Shown here piece by piece: positions 45,808 through 55,160 of a stretch of 64,000 nt of DNA. Numbering within the stretch: position 1 is the first letter of the stretch; each line of letters starts with the position of its first letter. The notes beneath the pieces were generated by a model. That model was given only the letters and a program-made list of their open reading frames with translations, was not told where the DNA came from and searched no databases. The DNA comes from Bradyrhizobium viridifuturi (GTDB lineage: Bacteria > Pseudomonadota > Alphaproteobacteria > Rhizobiales > Xanthobacteraceae): contig NZ_LGTB01000033.1 of assembly GCF_001238275.1 (NCBI RefSeq), positions 1 to 64,000 on the forward strand. Direction: 5' to 3'. The position numbers and the translations under genes were made by a program.

Positions 45808-46453
45808 GCGCGCGATCTTCTTCGACCTTGACGGCACCCTGACCGACCCGAAGCCCGGCATCACCGGTTCGATCCAGTATGCGCTGGCAAAGCTCGGCCG
45901 CCCGGTTCCCTCGCAGGACGACCTGACCTGGTGCATCGGGCCGCCGCTCAGGGCGAGCTTTGCCATGTTGCTCGGCGGCGAGGAGCTCGCCGACCGCGCC
46001 GTCGAGCTCTACCGCGAGCGATTCGGCGATGTCGGGCTGTTCGAGAACAGCGTCTATCCCGATATCGCGGAGGTGCTGGCCGAGCTGCGCGGGCGGCCCG
46101 GCCGGATGTTCGTGGCGACCTCGAAGCCGCATGTGTTCGCGAGCCGGATCGTCAAGCATTTCGGCCTCACCGGCTATTTCGACCACGTGTTCGGCTCCGA
46201 GCTCGACGGAACCCGGGTCAACAAGGTCGACCTGCTGGCCTATGCGCTGGTCGAGACCGGGGCCGATCCGGCCAAGGCCGTGATGATCGGCGACCGCAGC
46301 CACGACGTGATCGGGGCCAGCCGTAACGGAATCCGCGCGGTCGGGGTCACTTATGGCTACGGCACGGCTGAGGAGCTGACCGAGGCCGGCGCCAGCCACC
46401 TCTGCGCCTCGCCGCGGGCGGTGCTGGACCATATCCACAGCTCATTTGGCTGA
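45797..46453 (+). CDS. HAD-family phosphatase (phosphoglycolate phosphatase-like)
   Basis: 218 residues. HAD motif I is IFFDLDGTLTDP, motif II is VATSKP, with the Lys in SELDGTRVNK and motif IV MIGDRSHDVIGA. A helical cap lies in between (residues about 15-85), as in Gph-like enzymes that clear 2-phosphoglycolate or related phosphoesters. It overlaps the TIGR02301 gene. Confidence 0.85.
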   Translation: MPTERAIFFDLDGTLTDPKPGITGSIQYALAKLGRPVPSQDDLTWCIGPPLRASFAMLLGGEELADRAVELYRERFGDVGLFENSVYPDIAEVLAELRGRPGRMFVATSKPHVFASRIVKHFGLTGYFDHVFGSELDGTRVNKVDLLAYALVETGADPAKAVMIGDRSHDVIGASRNGIRAVGVTYGYGTAEELTEAGASHLCASPRAVLDHIHSSFG

Positions 46454-46608
46454 TCGCGGCGGGGATATCAGGAATTCCGCTTTAAATGCCGTGGCGGCCG
46501 TTAACCTTTTCGAAAGATGTGGGCTAGGCGGTACCCGCATGCGTGATACATCTCGCGGGTCGCAGTGGTTCGCTCCTCGGACCGCGCGCATTCATTTTGC
46601 AGAGTTTC

Positions 46609-46878
46609 ATGCGCCATCCAGCGTCCTTCCCCCATCACCAAGACGACCCGCGTCCCGATCAAGAACAGAAGCAGGCCGCGCTCAGCTATTTGAACGAGGC
46701 CTGGGCGGAAGCGCGTCATGACGGCGTCGACGGCGACTGCCTTGCGCAGGCGAGCCTGTTCGCGGCGCTCGCCGAGCTCGTCAATACCTATGGCGAGGAT
46801 GCGGTGGCGAAATTCGCCGAGGGCCTCGCCGCGCGCGTGCGCAACGGCGAGTTCTCGCTGGCTCTCGCCCGGCAGTAA
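46609..46878 (+). CDS. conserved hypothetical protein
   Basis: 89 residues from ATG 46609. Helical, with LSYLNEAWAEARHDGVDGDC, LAQASLFAALAELVNTYGED and AVAKFAEGLAARVRNGEFSL. Acidic and soluble, with no signal peptide. Family unknown to me. It faces the dihydroorotase gene with 12 bp between stops. Confidence 0.7.
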   Translation: MRHPASFPHHQDDPRPDQEQKQAALSYLNEAWAEARHDGVDGDCLAQASLFAALAELVNTYGEDAVAKFAEGLAARVRNGEFSLALARQ

Positions 46879-46890
46879 TCGACGACGGTG

Positions 46891-48225
46891 CTACGCCTTC
46901 AGCGTCTCGAGGAACCGGACCGGTTCCCCCAGCGACGGCGTCGTCACCTCGCCCTGCCACATCACCCGCCTGCCGCGCACGAAGGTGCCGACCGGCCAGC
47001 CTTGCACCCGCACGCCGTCATAGGGTGTCCAGCCGGCGCGCGAGGCGATCCATTTGTTGGTGATGGTCTCGCTGCGCTTCAGATCGACCACGGTGAAGTC
47101 GGCGTCGTAACCCGCCGCGATGCGGCCCTTGCAGGCGATGTTGAACAACCGCGCCGGACCGGCGCTGGTGAGATCGACGAACCGCTGTAGCGACAGCCGC
47201 CCGGCGTTGACGTGATCGAGCATCAGCGGCACCAGCGTCTGCACGCCGGTCATACCCGACGGCGAAGCCGGATAAGTCTTCTGCTTTTCCTCCAGCGTAT
47301 GCGGCGCGTGGTCCGAGCCGAGCACGTCGATGATGCCCTGCTCGATGCCGTACCAGATGCCGGCGCGGTGATCGGCCGAGCGCACCGGCGGGTTCATCTG
47401 CGCCAGCGTGCCGAGCCGCTCATAGCATTCCGGTGCGGCCATCGTCAGGTGATGCGGCGTCGCCTCGCAGGAGGCGACATCCTTGTGGTCGCGCAGATAG
47501 AGGATCTCTTCCTTGGTCGAGATGTGCAGCACATGGATGCGCTTGCCGGTCTCGCGCGCGAGATTGACCAAGCGCTCGGTCGCCATCAGGGCGGCGGTCT
47601 CGTCGCGCCACACCGGATGCGAGCGCGGATCGTCCTCGATGCGCAGCGGCTTGCGCTCATTGAGGCGGTACTCGTCCTCGGCGTGAAACGCGGCGCGACG
47701 CTTGATCACCTGGAAGATCCGCCGCAGGCTCTCGTCGTCCTCGACCAGCAGCGCGCCGGTGGAGGAGCCGATGAACACCTTGACGCCGGCGCAACCCGGC
47801 GCGCGCTCGAGCTCGGGCAGGTCCTGCACGTTCTCACGCGTACCGCCGATGAAGAACGCGAAATCGCAATGCATGCGATGGTGGCCGCGCTTGATCTTGT
47901 CGGTGAATGCTTCCTCGGTGACCGTCAGCGGGTTGGTGTTCGGCATCTCGAACACAGCCGTGACCCCGCCCATCACGGCGCTGCGCGAGCCGGTCTCGAG
48001 ATCTTCCTTCTGCGTCAACCCGGGCTCGCGGAAATGCACCTGGGTGTCCATCACGCCGGGCAGGATGTGCAGGCCCTTGCAGTCGATCACCTCGCCGGCC
48101 GACGCCTGGCTGAGCGAGCCGATCGCGGCGATGCGGCCGCCCGCGATGCCAATATCGCGCACGCCCTCGCCGTCCTGATTGACCACGGTGCCGGATTTTA
48201 GAATGGTGTCAAAACGCTGATTCAT
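46891..48225 (-). CDS. dihydroorotase
   Basis: 444 residues from ATG 48225 (GAGGACC upstream). It is a cyclic amidohydrolase of the dihydroorotase class: VMDTQVHFREPGLTQKEDL, FEMPNTNPLT, GVKVFIGSSTG, HISTKEE, and GSDHAPHT with the catalytic Asp. It should close carbamoyl-aspartate to dihydroorotate in pyrimidine synthesis, or act as a related dihydropyrimidinase. The first His of the metal-binding HxH is Gln here (TQVH). Similar TQVH enzymes are known to me from other alphaproteobacteria, so it may be a class feature; activity remains to be shown. Confidence 0.85.
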   Translation of the reverse strand: MNQRFDTILKSGTVVNQDGEGVRDIGIAGGRIAAIGSLSQASAGEVIDCKGLHILPGVMDTQVHFREPGLTQKEDLETGSRSAVMGGVTAVFEMPNTNPLTVTEEAFTDKIKRGHHRMHCDFAFFIGGTRENVQDLPELERAPGCAGVKVFIGSSTGALLVEDDESLRRIFQVIKRRAAFHAEDEYRLNERKPLRIEDDPRSHPVWRDETAALMATERLVNLARETGKRIHVLHISTKEEILYLRDHKDVASCEATPHHLTMAAPECYERLGTLAQMNPPVRSADHRAGIWYGIEQGIIDVLGSDHAPHTLEEKQKTYPASPSGMTGVQTLVPLMLDHVNAGRLSLQRFVDLTSAGPARLFNIACKGRIAAGYDADFTVVDLKRSETITNKWIASRAGWTPYDGVRVQGWPVGTFVRGRRVMWQGEVTTPSLGEPVRFLETLKA

Positions 48226-48354
48226 CGGTCCTCGACGCCCGCTTTCCACAGTCGTGCGGGCCTTGTTCGGCGTACTCTAGCGCCTTAGCTTGGCAGGGGA
48301 TATCCGCGAGCACCGCGTTTCCCAAGGAACTTGGAAAAAGAGCCAATTTTGCGC

Positions 48355-49236
48355 ATGAAAGCAGCGTTTCTTCCAGATCGGGGCGTGATCAAGGTCTCTG
48401 GCGAGGACGCCCGCAACTTCCTCAACGGCCTCATCACGACCGATGTCGAGCAGCTGGCCCCGGGACAGGCCCGGTTTGGTGCGCTGCTGACGCCCCAGGG
48501 CAAGATCATCGTCGACTTCCTGATCACCGAGATACCCACAGGGCACGGCGGCGGCTTCCTGATCGACGCGCCGCGCGCGCTCGCCAAGGGGCTCGCCGAC
48601 AAGCTCGGCTTCTATAAGCTGCGCGCAAAGGTCGTGGTGGAAAACCTCTCCGACAGCCTCGGCGTGCTGGCGGCCTGGGATGGCGAGCCGGCGGCGATCC
48701 CCGATCTCGCTTTCGCCGATCCGCGCAACGCAGCGCTCGGCTGGCGCATCCTGATCCCGGAAGACCTCAAGCAGAAGCTCGCCGATCTGATCGGCGCCGA
48801 TCTCGTCGACGCCAGCGCCTACGAGGCGCACCGGATCGCGACCGGCGTGCCGCGCGGTGGGCTCGACTTCATGTATGGCGACGCCTTCCCGCACGAGACC
48901 AACATGGACCGCCTCAACGGCGTCGATTTCGACAAGGGCTGCTATGTCGGCCAGGAGGTGGTGTCGCGCATGCAGCACCGCGGCACCGCGCGCACCCGTA
49001 CGGTGAAGATCATTCTCGATGGTCCTTCGCCCGAAGCCGGCGCAACCATCCTCGCCGGCGACAAGCAGGTCGGCACCATCGGCTCGACCGCCGGCGAGAG
49101 AGGCCTCGCGCTGGTGCGTGTCGATCGCGTCGCCGACGCGCTCGACGCCGGGCTGCCGCTGACCGCGGGCGGGCTGTCGCTGCATCTCGCCGAGCCGGAC
49201 GCGGTGCGCATCACTGCCAAGCAGACCGTCGCATGA
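48355..49236 (+). CDS. ygfZ: YgfZ/GcvT folate-binding protein
   Basis: 293 residues. The family signature KGCYVGQE lies near 195, with HRIATGVPRGGLDFMYGDAF ahead of it. YgfZ uses folate to help assemble or repair iron-sulfur clusters, notably for MiaB-type enzymes. Start at 48355 (MKAAFLPDRG). It overlaps tag by ATGA, so the two are co-translated. Confidence 0.85.
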   Translation: MKAAFLPDRGVIKVSGEDARNFLNGLITTDVEQLAPGQARFGALLTPQGKIIVDFLITEIPTGHGGGFLIDAPRALAKGLADKLGFYKLRAKVVVENLSDSLGVLAAWDGEPAAIPDLAFADPRNAALGWRILIPEDLKQKLADLIGADLVDASAYEAHRIATGVPRGGLDFMYGDAFPHETNMDRLNGVDFDKGCYVGQEVVSRMQHRGTARTRTVKIILDGPSPEAGATILAGDKQVGTIGSTAGERGLALVRVDRVADALDAGLPLTAGGLSLHLAEPDAVRITAKQTVA

Positions 49237-49859
49237 GCCGTACCGCGCAACTGCATCCCGACGGCAAGACGCGCTGCCCGTGGCCGGGCGAGGATGCGTT
49301 CTACGTCGCCTATCACGACAATGAATGGGGCGTGCCGGAATATGACGACCGCGCGCTCTATGAAAAGCTGATCCTCGACGGATTTCAGGCCGGCCTGTCC
49401 TGGATCACGATCCTGCGCAAGCGCGACAATTTCCGCAAAGCCTTCGACGATTTCCAGCCCGAGAAGATCGCGCGTTACACCGACAAGAAGGTGCATGCGC
49501 TGATGAACGACGCCGGCATCGTCCGCAACCGTGCCAAGATCGAAGGCGCAGTGGCGAGCGCGAGGGGCTACCTCGAGATCATGGAGAAGGGCCCCGGCTT
49601 CTCGAAGCTGCTGTGGGACTTCGTCGACGGCAAACCGAAGGTCAACCAGTTCAAGACCACCGCGAGCGTGCCCGCCTCGACCCCGGTCTCGATCAAGGTC
49701 TCCAAGGAACTCGGCGCGCGCGGTTTCAAATTCGTCGGCCCCACCATCGTCTACGCCTTCATGCAGGCGACCGGCATGGTCAACGATCACCTCGTCACCT
49801 GCTTCTGCCACGAGACCTGCAGCGGCAAGCTCCGCACCCCGCGGCTCAAGAAGAAATGA
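49233..49859 (+). CDS. tag: DNA-3-methyladenine glycosylase I (Tag)
   Basis: 208 residues. RCPWPGEDAFYVAYHDNEWG at the start and CFCHETC near the C terminus contain the Cys/His zinc-binding set of Tag. It removes 3-methyladenine from DNA. The start overlaps ygfZ, and its stop overlaps the HD gene by ATGA, giving a ygfZ-tag-HD coupled operon. Confidence 0.9.
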   Translation: MSRTAQLHPDGKTRCPWPGEDAFYVAYHDNEWGVPEYDDRALYEKLILDGFQAGLSWITILRKRDNFRKAFDDFQPEKIARYTDKKVHALMNDAGIVRNRAKIEGAVASARGYLEIMEKGPGFSKLLWDFVDGKPKVNQFKTTASVPASTPVSIKVSKELGARGFKFVGPTIVYAFMQATGMVNDHLVTCFCHETCSGKLRTPRLKKK

Positions 49860-50467
49860 CGGCGCGCAAATCGACCGAAACAACCCGCGCCTGGCAGCGG
49901 ATGTTGTCGGGACGCCGGCTGGACCTGCTCGACCCGTCGCCGCTCGATATCGAGATCGTCGACATCGCGCACGGACTGGCGCGGGTTGCGCGCTGGAATG
50001 GCCAGACCTCGGGCGCGCACATCTTCTCGGTCGCCCAGCACACGCTGCTGGTCGAGGCCGTGATGCGTCAGCAGACGCCGCGCGTCGACATCAGCCATCG
50101 TCTCGCGGCGCTGCTGCACGACGCACCGGAATACGTCATCGGCGACATGATCTCGCCGTTCAAGGCGGTGCTCGCAGGCGAATACAAGGCAGTGGAGAGG
50201 CGGCTGCTGTCGGCGATCCATATCCGCTTCGGCCTGCCTGCCGTGCTGGCGGACGAGATCACCCAGCAGATCAAGGCCGCCGATCGCGGCGCCGCCTATC
50301 TCGAGGCGACGCATCTGGCGGGATTCTCGCAGGCCGAGGCCAAGCGGCTGTTCGGCCGCGATCCGGAATTGCCGGAAGCGACCGAGCGCGACTATCTGAC
50401 GCCATGGACCGCGGCGCGGGCCGAAAAGCAGTTCCTCGAGCGCTTCGGGACATTGCACGCGTCATAG
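49856..50467 (+). CDS. HD-domain phosphohydrolase, YfbR-like
   Basis: 203 residues. The metal site is spread over VARWNGQTSGAHIFSVAQHT (first His pair), RLAALLHDAPEYVIGDM (the HD itself) and IKAADRGAAYLEA. YfbR-type enzymes dephosphorylate 5'-deoxynucleotides, and the distribution with tag suggests nucleotide clean-up. It starts on the tag stop (ATGA). Confidence 0.85.
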   Translation: MTARKSTETTRAWQRMLSGRRLDLLDPSPLDIEIVDIAHGLARVARWNGQTSGAHIFSVAQHTLLVEAVMRQQTPRVDISHRLAALLHDAPEYVIGDMISPFKAVLAGEYKAVERRLLSAIHIRFGLPAVLADEITQQIKAADRGAAYLEATHLAGFSQAEAKRLFGRDPELPEATERDYLTPWTAARAEKQFLERFGTLHAS

Positions 50468-50584
50468 GCGCGGCATCGCGAGCCGCGCCGCCGGTTGCGC
50501 CGCAAAATGCAGATGGACATGGCGCCTTTGCCCACCGGGGAGCAGCCGTTATAATCGGGCACACCTGACGCCCCAAGGATCATC

Positions 50585-51091
50585 ATGCTTCACGTCTGCT
50601 CGCTCGCTGCGCTCTCCGACACGGTTCGTGCCACCGGCGCCAGCCATGTGCTGACCGTGATGGCCAATGTCGATCAGGTGCAGCGGCCGCCCTCCGTACT
50701 TCCGGCCAATCATCTGAAAGTGTCGATGGACGACATCGTCGAGCAGATGGACGGGTTCGTTGCACCCAACGAGACGCATATCGAGCGGGTGCTGAACTTC
50801 GTGCGCGGCTGGGATCGGCGCGCTCCGATGGTGGTGCATTGCTATGCCGGCATCAGCCGCTCGACCGCGAGCGCATTTGCCACGGTCTGCGCGCTCAATC
50901 CGCACCGCGACGAAATGTCCATCGCCCGGCTGATCCGCGAGGCTTCGCCGATCGCGGCGCCCAACCGCCTGATCGTCAGCCTCGCCGACAAGGCGCTGGG
51001 GCGCGAGGGCCGGATGCTACGCGCGCTCGATGCGATGGGCCCGGGCAGCATGAGCGTCGAAGGCCGGCCCTTCCACATCGACCTGGAATAG
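50585..51091 (+). CDS. dual-specificity/tyrosine phosphatase-like protein
   Basis: 168 residues. The P loop is HCYAGISRSTA (Cys-x5-Arg), with general-acid Asp candidates in VSMDDIVEQMDG. Bacterial members remove phosphate from tyrosine or from small phosphoesters; substrate unknown. It is followed by the DUF2339 gene 110 bp downstream, probably separate. Confidence 0.85.
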   Translation: MLHVCSLAALSDTVRATGASHVLTVMANVDQVQRPPSVLPANHLKVSMDDIVEQMDGFVAPNETHIERVLNFVRGWDRRAPMVVHCYAGISRSTASAFATVCALNPHRDEMSIARLIREASPIAAPNRLIVSLADKALGREGRMLRALDAMGPGSMSVEGRPFHIDLE

Positions 51092-51201
51092 CGCGACCTG
51101 CGTGCCCGGACCGCTTGAACTTCCCGTCCGCTCAACTGCACTACTAGGTTGCGACGGGCGGCCGGCTGGCCGATGGTCCGGCGCGTCCCGCCGGAGGCCC
51201 A

Positions 51202-53907
51202 ATGTTCGATTCGCCGTTTGATTTCCTGACCCTCGTCATCGCCATCGTTGCGATCACCTTCTCGCGCAAGGCGCTGGGCCAGATCTCGGTGCTGCAGCGC
51301 CGGCTGGATGCGATCGAGGCAGCGGGCGTCACTGCCGCGCGAACTGCTGTGCCGCCGCCGCTGGCGCCGTTCGACGCGTTCGAGCAGACCCTTCCGGCGG
51401 CACCTCCGATCGCGCCGCCGCCCCTCCCCGAGGCGATCGCGCGCGCGCCGGAAGCGCATGCAGAGCCAGCCGCGGACGCGGCGGGCGCCGCGCCGCCGCC
51501 GCTGCCCGAGCCGCCCGCGCCGCCGCAGCCGGCGCCGGGTTTCGAGGAGACGCTCGGCACCCGCTGGGTGGTGTGGATCGGCGGCCTGACGCTCGCGCTC
51601 GGCGGCTTCTTCATGGTGCGCTATTCGATCGAGGCCGGGCTGCTCGGCCCCGGCGTGCGCACGATGCTCGGCGGATTGTTTGCGCTGGCGCTGCTCGGCG
51701 CCGGCGAGTGGACGCGGCGCAAGGAGAGCATCTCCAACATCGCAGCGCTGCCGATCGCCAACATTCCGGCGATCCTCACCGCGGCCGGTACCGCCGTGGC
51801 CTTCGCCACCGTCTACGCCGCCTATGCGCTGTACGACTTCCTTGCGCCGGCAACCGCATTCATCCTGCTCGGCATGGTCGCACTCGGCACGCTGGCGGCC
51901 GCGCTGTTGCACGGGCCGGCGCTGGCCGGGCTCGGCATCGTCGGCGCCTTCGTCACGCCGCTCCTGGTCTCCTCCGACAAGCCCGACTTCTGGTCGCTCT
52001 ATGTCTATCTCGCGATCGTCACGGCGGCGGCGTTCGGCCTTGCGCGGATCCGGCTGTGGCGCTGGCTCGCGGTCACGACGATCGCCTTCGCGCTGCTGTG
52101 GACCTTCCCCTGCCTGCAATGCGGCCCCGAGATGATCGCGCCGCACGTCTTCCACGTCATCGCGGGCTTCGTGCTGGCGGCGCTGCTCGTGGTCTGCGGC
52201 TTCATGTTCGGCCCCGACGGCGATGGTGAGGAGATCGAGCCGATCTCGTCCGGCTCGCTCGCCGCCTATCTGTTCGGCGCGATGCTGATCGTGCTCAACA
52301 GCGCCCACGCCGACACCGCGATGATCGGCTTCGGATTGCTGACGGCGGGCAGCCTTTTCGTCGCCTGGCGCGCGCCTGCGGCTGCCGGTGCGATCGCTGC
52401 CGCCTCGGCCTTCGTCTTCATCGTGTTCGGTGAATGGGCCGTGCGCCGCAACGTCGACATGCTGGTGCTGCCGGGCGGTGCGATCCCGGGCATCGGCCCG
52501 TCCGCGACCGACGGCTCGGTCTCGCTGCATCTCGTCACGGCCGCGCTGTTCGCAGCCGCCTTCGGCATCGCGGGCTTCCTCGCGCAATTCCGTTTTGCCA
52601 CCACGAAGATCACGGTGACCTGGGCCGCGGCGGCGGTGTTCACGCCGGTCGCGCTGCTGGTCGCGCTCTATGCGCGGATTGCGCATCTCGATCGCTCGAT
52701 CCCGTTCGCTGTTCTGGCCGTGCTGCTGGCCGCAGCCTACGCCGCTGCGACTGAAGCGCTGACCCGGCGCGGCGAGCGGCCGGAGCTGTCGCCCTCGATC
52801 GCATTGTCGGCCACCGGCGCCCTCGCCTCGCTGGCGCTGGCACTGACGTTTGCGCTCGACAAGGGCTGGCTCACCATTGCGCTGGCCCTGGTGTCGATGG
52901 GCACGGCGTGGCTGTCGGTGCAGCGGCCGATCCCGTTCCTGCGCTGGCTTGCCGCGATCCTCGCCGGCATCGTGGTGCTGCGCATCGGCTATGAGCCGCG
53001 CATCGCGGGCGACGCCGTCGGCACCACGCCGATCTTCAACTGGCTGCTGTGGGGCTATGGCGTTCCGGCGCTGTCATTCTGGGCCGGCAGTCATTTCCTG
53101 CGCCGCACCGGCGACGACGTCCCGCTGCGCATCGTTGAGTCTGCTGCGATCCTGTTCACGGTGCTGCTCGCCTTCATGGAGATCCGCCACGCGGTCAATG
53201 GCGGCGACGTCTATTACGCCAGCGCCGGACTGACTGAGGTCGCCTTGCAGGTCGGCGTGACGCTCGCGATGTCGATCGGACTGGAGCGGCTGCGGCTGCG
53301 CAGCGGCAGCATCGTGCACAATGTCGCCGCGGTGCTGCTCACGGTCTTCGCCGGGCTTGCCAGCCTGTTCGGGCTGCTGGGGCTGGAGAACCCGATGCTG
53401 TGGTGGCAGGACGTCGGCGGCAGCTTTATCAACCTGCTGCTGCTCGGCTATGCCCTGCCCGCCGTGCTGGCGCTGCTGCTGTCCTATGCGGTGGCGGGGC
53501 ATCGTCCCGCTGCATACGCCAACACGATCGCGGCCGGCGCGCTGGTGTTTGCGCTCGCCTATGTCACGTTCGAAATCCGCAGGCTGTATCACGGGCCGGT
53601 ATTGTCGCGCGGCGAGACCACGGGCGCGGAGCAGTACACCTATTCGATCGCCTGGCTGATGTTCGGCGTCGCGCTGCTCGGTGTCGGCATCGTGGTCAAC
53701 TCGGAGCGCGCGCGGCTCGCCTCCGCCGCGGTGATCGGGCTGACGATCCTGAAGGCGTTCCTGGTCGACATGTCGACGCTGTCAGGGGTCTACCGGGCGC
53801 TGTCCTTCATGTGCCTCGGCATCGTGCTGGTCGCGATCGGCTGGCTGTATCAGCGGATCCTGTTCCGCAGGCGGGCCGCTCCGCCGGTCGCGCAGACCGG
53901 GGCTTGA
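51202..53907 (+). CDS. DUF2339 multi-pass membrane protein
   Basis: 901 residues from the ATG at 51202 (GGAGG upstream). A short N-terminal helix is followed by a Pro/Ala-rich linker (about 40-115), then FEETLGTRWVVWIGGLTLAL, which marks DUF2339. About 24 hydrophobic segments follow to the end. The N-terminal helix plus linker is typical. The family is present in many bacteria; its function is unknown, although spore or cell-envelope links have been suggested. This is one of the largest membrane proteins of the window. Confidence 0.85.
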   Translation: MFDSPFDFLTLVIAIVAITFSRKALGQISVLQRRLDAIEAAGVTAARTAVPPPLAPFDAFEQTLPAAPPIAPPPLPEAIARAPEAHAEPAADAAGAAPPPLPEPPAPPQPAPGFEETLGTRWVVWIGGLTLALGGFFMVRYSIEAGLLGPGVRTMLGGLFALALLGAGEWTRRKESISNIAALPIANIPAILTAAGTAVAFATVYAAYALYDFLAPATAFILLGMVALGTLAAALLHGPALAGLGIVGAFVTPLLVSSDKPDFWSLYVYLAIVTAAAFGLARIRLWRWLAVTTIAFALLWTFPCLQCGPEMIAPHVFHVIAGFVLAALLVVCGFMFGPDGDGEEIEPISSGSLAAYLFGAMLIVLNSAHADTAMIGFGLLTAGSLFVAWRAPAAAGAIAAASAFVFIVFGEWAVRRNVDMLVLPGGAIPGIGPSATDGSVSLHLVTAALFAAAFGIAGFLAQFRFATTKITVTWAAAAVFTPVALLVALYARIAHLDRSIPFAVLAVLLAAAYAAATEALTRRGERPELSPSIALSATGALASLALALTFALDKGWLTIALALVSMGTAWLSVQRPIPFLRWLAAILAGIVVLRIGYEPRIAGDAVGTTPIFNWLLWGYGVPALSFWAGSHFLRRTGDDVPLRIVESAAILFTVLLAFMEIRHAVNGGDVYYASAGLTEVALQVGVTLAMSIGLERLRLRSGSIVHNVAAVLLTVFAGLASLFGLLGLENPMLWWQDVGGSFINLLLLGYALPAVLALLLSYAVAGHRPAAYANTIAAGALVFALAYVTFEIRRLYHGPVLSRGETTGAEQYTYSIAWLMFGVALLGVGIVVNSERARLASAAVIGLTILKAFLVDMSTLSGVYRALSFMCLGIVLVAIGWLYQRILFRRRAAPPVAQTGA

Positions 53908-53934
53908 AGCTTGTTGTGTTGAACGGCGAGAGCC

Positions 53935-54168
53935 TCAGTCCACGGATTCGGCGACCAGGCGAATCCGGAAGACCGGCTTTCTGCCCTCGTCGAGCAGCTC
54001 CATGTGCCACTCGCTGTTCTGCTTCATGTTGCGCGAAATGCTGCCGAGGAAATTGCCGCAGACCTTGGTCATCTCGGCCCAGGCCACGTCACGACTCTCG
54101 AACTCGGTCGCGTGATCGGACCCACCGGCGAAATCGCCGTCACTGATCCTGAAAAAATACTGCGCCAT
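53935..54168 (-). CDS. DUF6894 family small protein
   Basis: 77 residues from ATG 54168: AQYFFRISDGDFAGGSDHAT, then ESRDVAWAEMTKVCGNFLGS. The opening YFFRI-DG and central acidic helix are the family pattern. DUF6894 proteins are short, cytoplasmic, and abundant in Rhizobiales; no role is known. It is convergent with the DUF2339 gene (27 bp). Confidence 0.8.
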   Translation of the reverse strand: MAQYFFRISDGDFAGGSDHATEFESRDVAWAEMTKVCGNFLGSISRNMKQNSEWHMELLDEGRKPVFRIRLVAESVD

Positions 54169-54269
54169 ATGACTACTCAAATCGGTGTCCCCACCATTCC
54201 GCCTCGCGGCGATGAACGCTAGGTATTGAGTAGCTATCAAGGCGTGGCGACCGCCATCCGTATGACTAC

Positions 54270-54390
54270 GGCTCGGAGCGTATTCCCGCTAGCGCGCAGA
54301 TCAGAGGTCGGCGCGTTTTCGAGCGAAGCGGATAGCGGTTGGCGTGAAGAAAACGCGTCAAAACAAGAATCTAGAGCCTCGGAAGGGATA
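54270..54390. repeat. intergenic repeat element
   Basis: Contains GGCGCGTTTTCGAGCGAAGC, then GCGTGAAGAAAACGCGTCAA and AACAAGAATCTAGAGCC. The inverted GCGTTTTC/GAAAACGC pair defines a hairpin. I recall this motif as a widespread rhizobial repeat. It lies ahead of the hypothetical gene at 54395. Confidence 0.6.
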
Positions 54391-54394
54391 GGCT

Positions 54395-54973
54395 CTAGTC
54401 GGTGGAACGGCGCAATTCCGGCGCGCTCTCGGCCTTGGCGGGCTCGGCCTTGACCGGCTCGAGCTTGGCGCTTCCGACTTGCGGCGTCTCAACGCGCGAC
54501 ACTTCGGTCGGCGTGGCATCGGCGGATCGGGTGCGCGGGTGCAGCGTGCGCGGACGCGCCGCCGCACGCGCCATCAGCATCTGCTGGCCGCCCTGGTGAT
54601 GGAAATCGCAATAGGCGAAGCCCATGCCGGAGACCGAGCCGCGGAACGAGCGGTCGTCCTGCTTGTCGAGATTGAAGCACGGTTCGAACGGAATGCCCTT
54701 CAGGGAGGCGCAAACGCTCTGACCGCGGATTTGCAGCGTATTGCCGGGCAGCCGCACGTGGCGGATCGGGCCGGAGCCGGAGAACTGGATCGAGCCTGTC
54801 GCGCCGAGATCGTCGAGGATACGGCCGGCGCCGCGGGTGCCATCGAAACAGGTGAACGCGAACACCTTGCCGGCGACGAATCTGCGGGCCTCATCGGCAT
54901 TCATGCTGCCTGCGAATGCCGGCACGACCATCGCTCCGGCCGTGACGGCCCCCAACACCAAACGCGCAAGCAT
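54395..54973 (-). CDS. secreted hypothetical protein
   Basis: 192 residues. Signal peptide cut near AFA-GS. The mature part has NADEARRFVAGKVFAFTCFD, then RHVRLPGNTLQIRGQSVCAS and FEPCFNLDKQDDRSFRGSVS, with four cysteines likely paired. The last 60 residues are low complexity (Lys/Glu/Ala/Pro). I know close relatives only as uncharacterised Bradyrhizobium proteins. Confidence 0.7.
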   Translation of the reverse strand: MLARLVLGAVTAGAMVVPAFAGSMNADEARRFVAGKVFAFTCFDGTRGAGRILDDLGATGSIQFSGSGPIRHVRLPGNTLQIRGQSVCASLKGIPFEPCFNLDKQDDRSFRGSVSGMGFAYCDFHHQGGQQMLMARAAARPRTLHPRTRSADATPTEVSRVETPQVGSAKLEPVKAEPAKAESAPELRRSTD

Positions 54974-55160
54974 GAGCTACTCCACTTACGAGCGCGGGCA
55001 CCCGCTCCTTGTTGAGCATGACCCCCGCTACCGACGCTTCTCGGCGTCTGCGCGAGGATACCCGGCCCCCCGGGATCATGCTGCAAGCCTCTTTACCCGC
55101 TGCTTACCATACCAACAGTGGCAACATTGGAGCAGCTTCGTTGGTAAAGTCTGAACGTCC

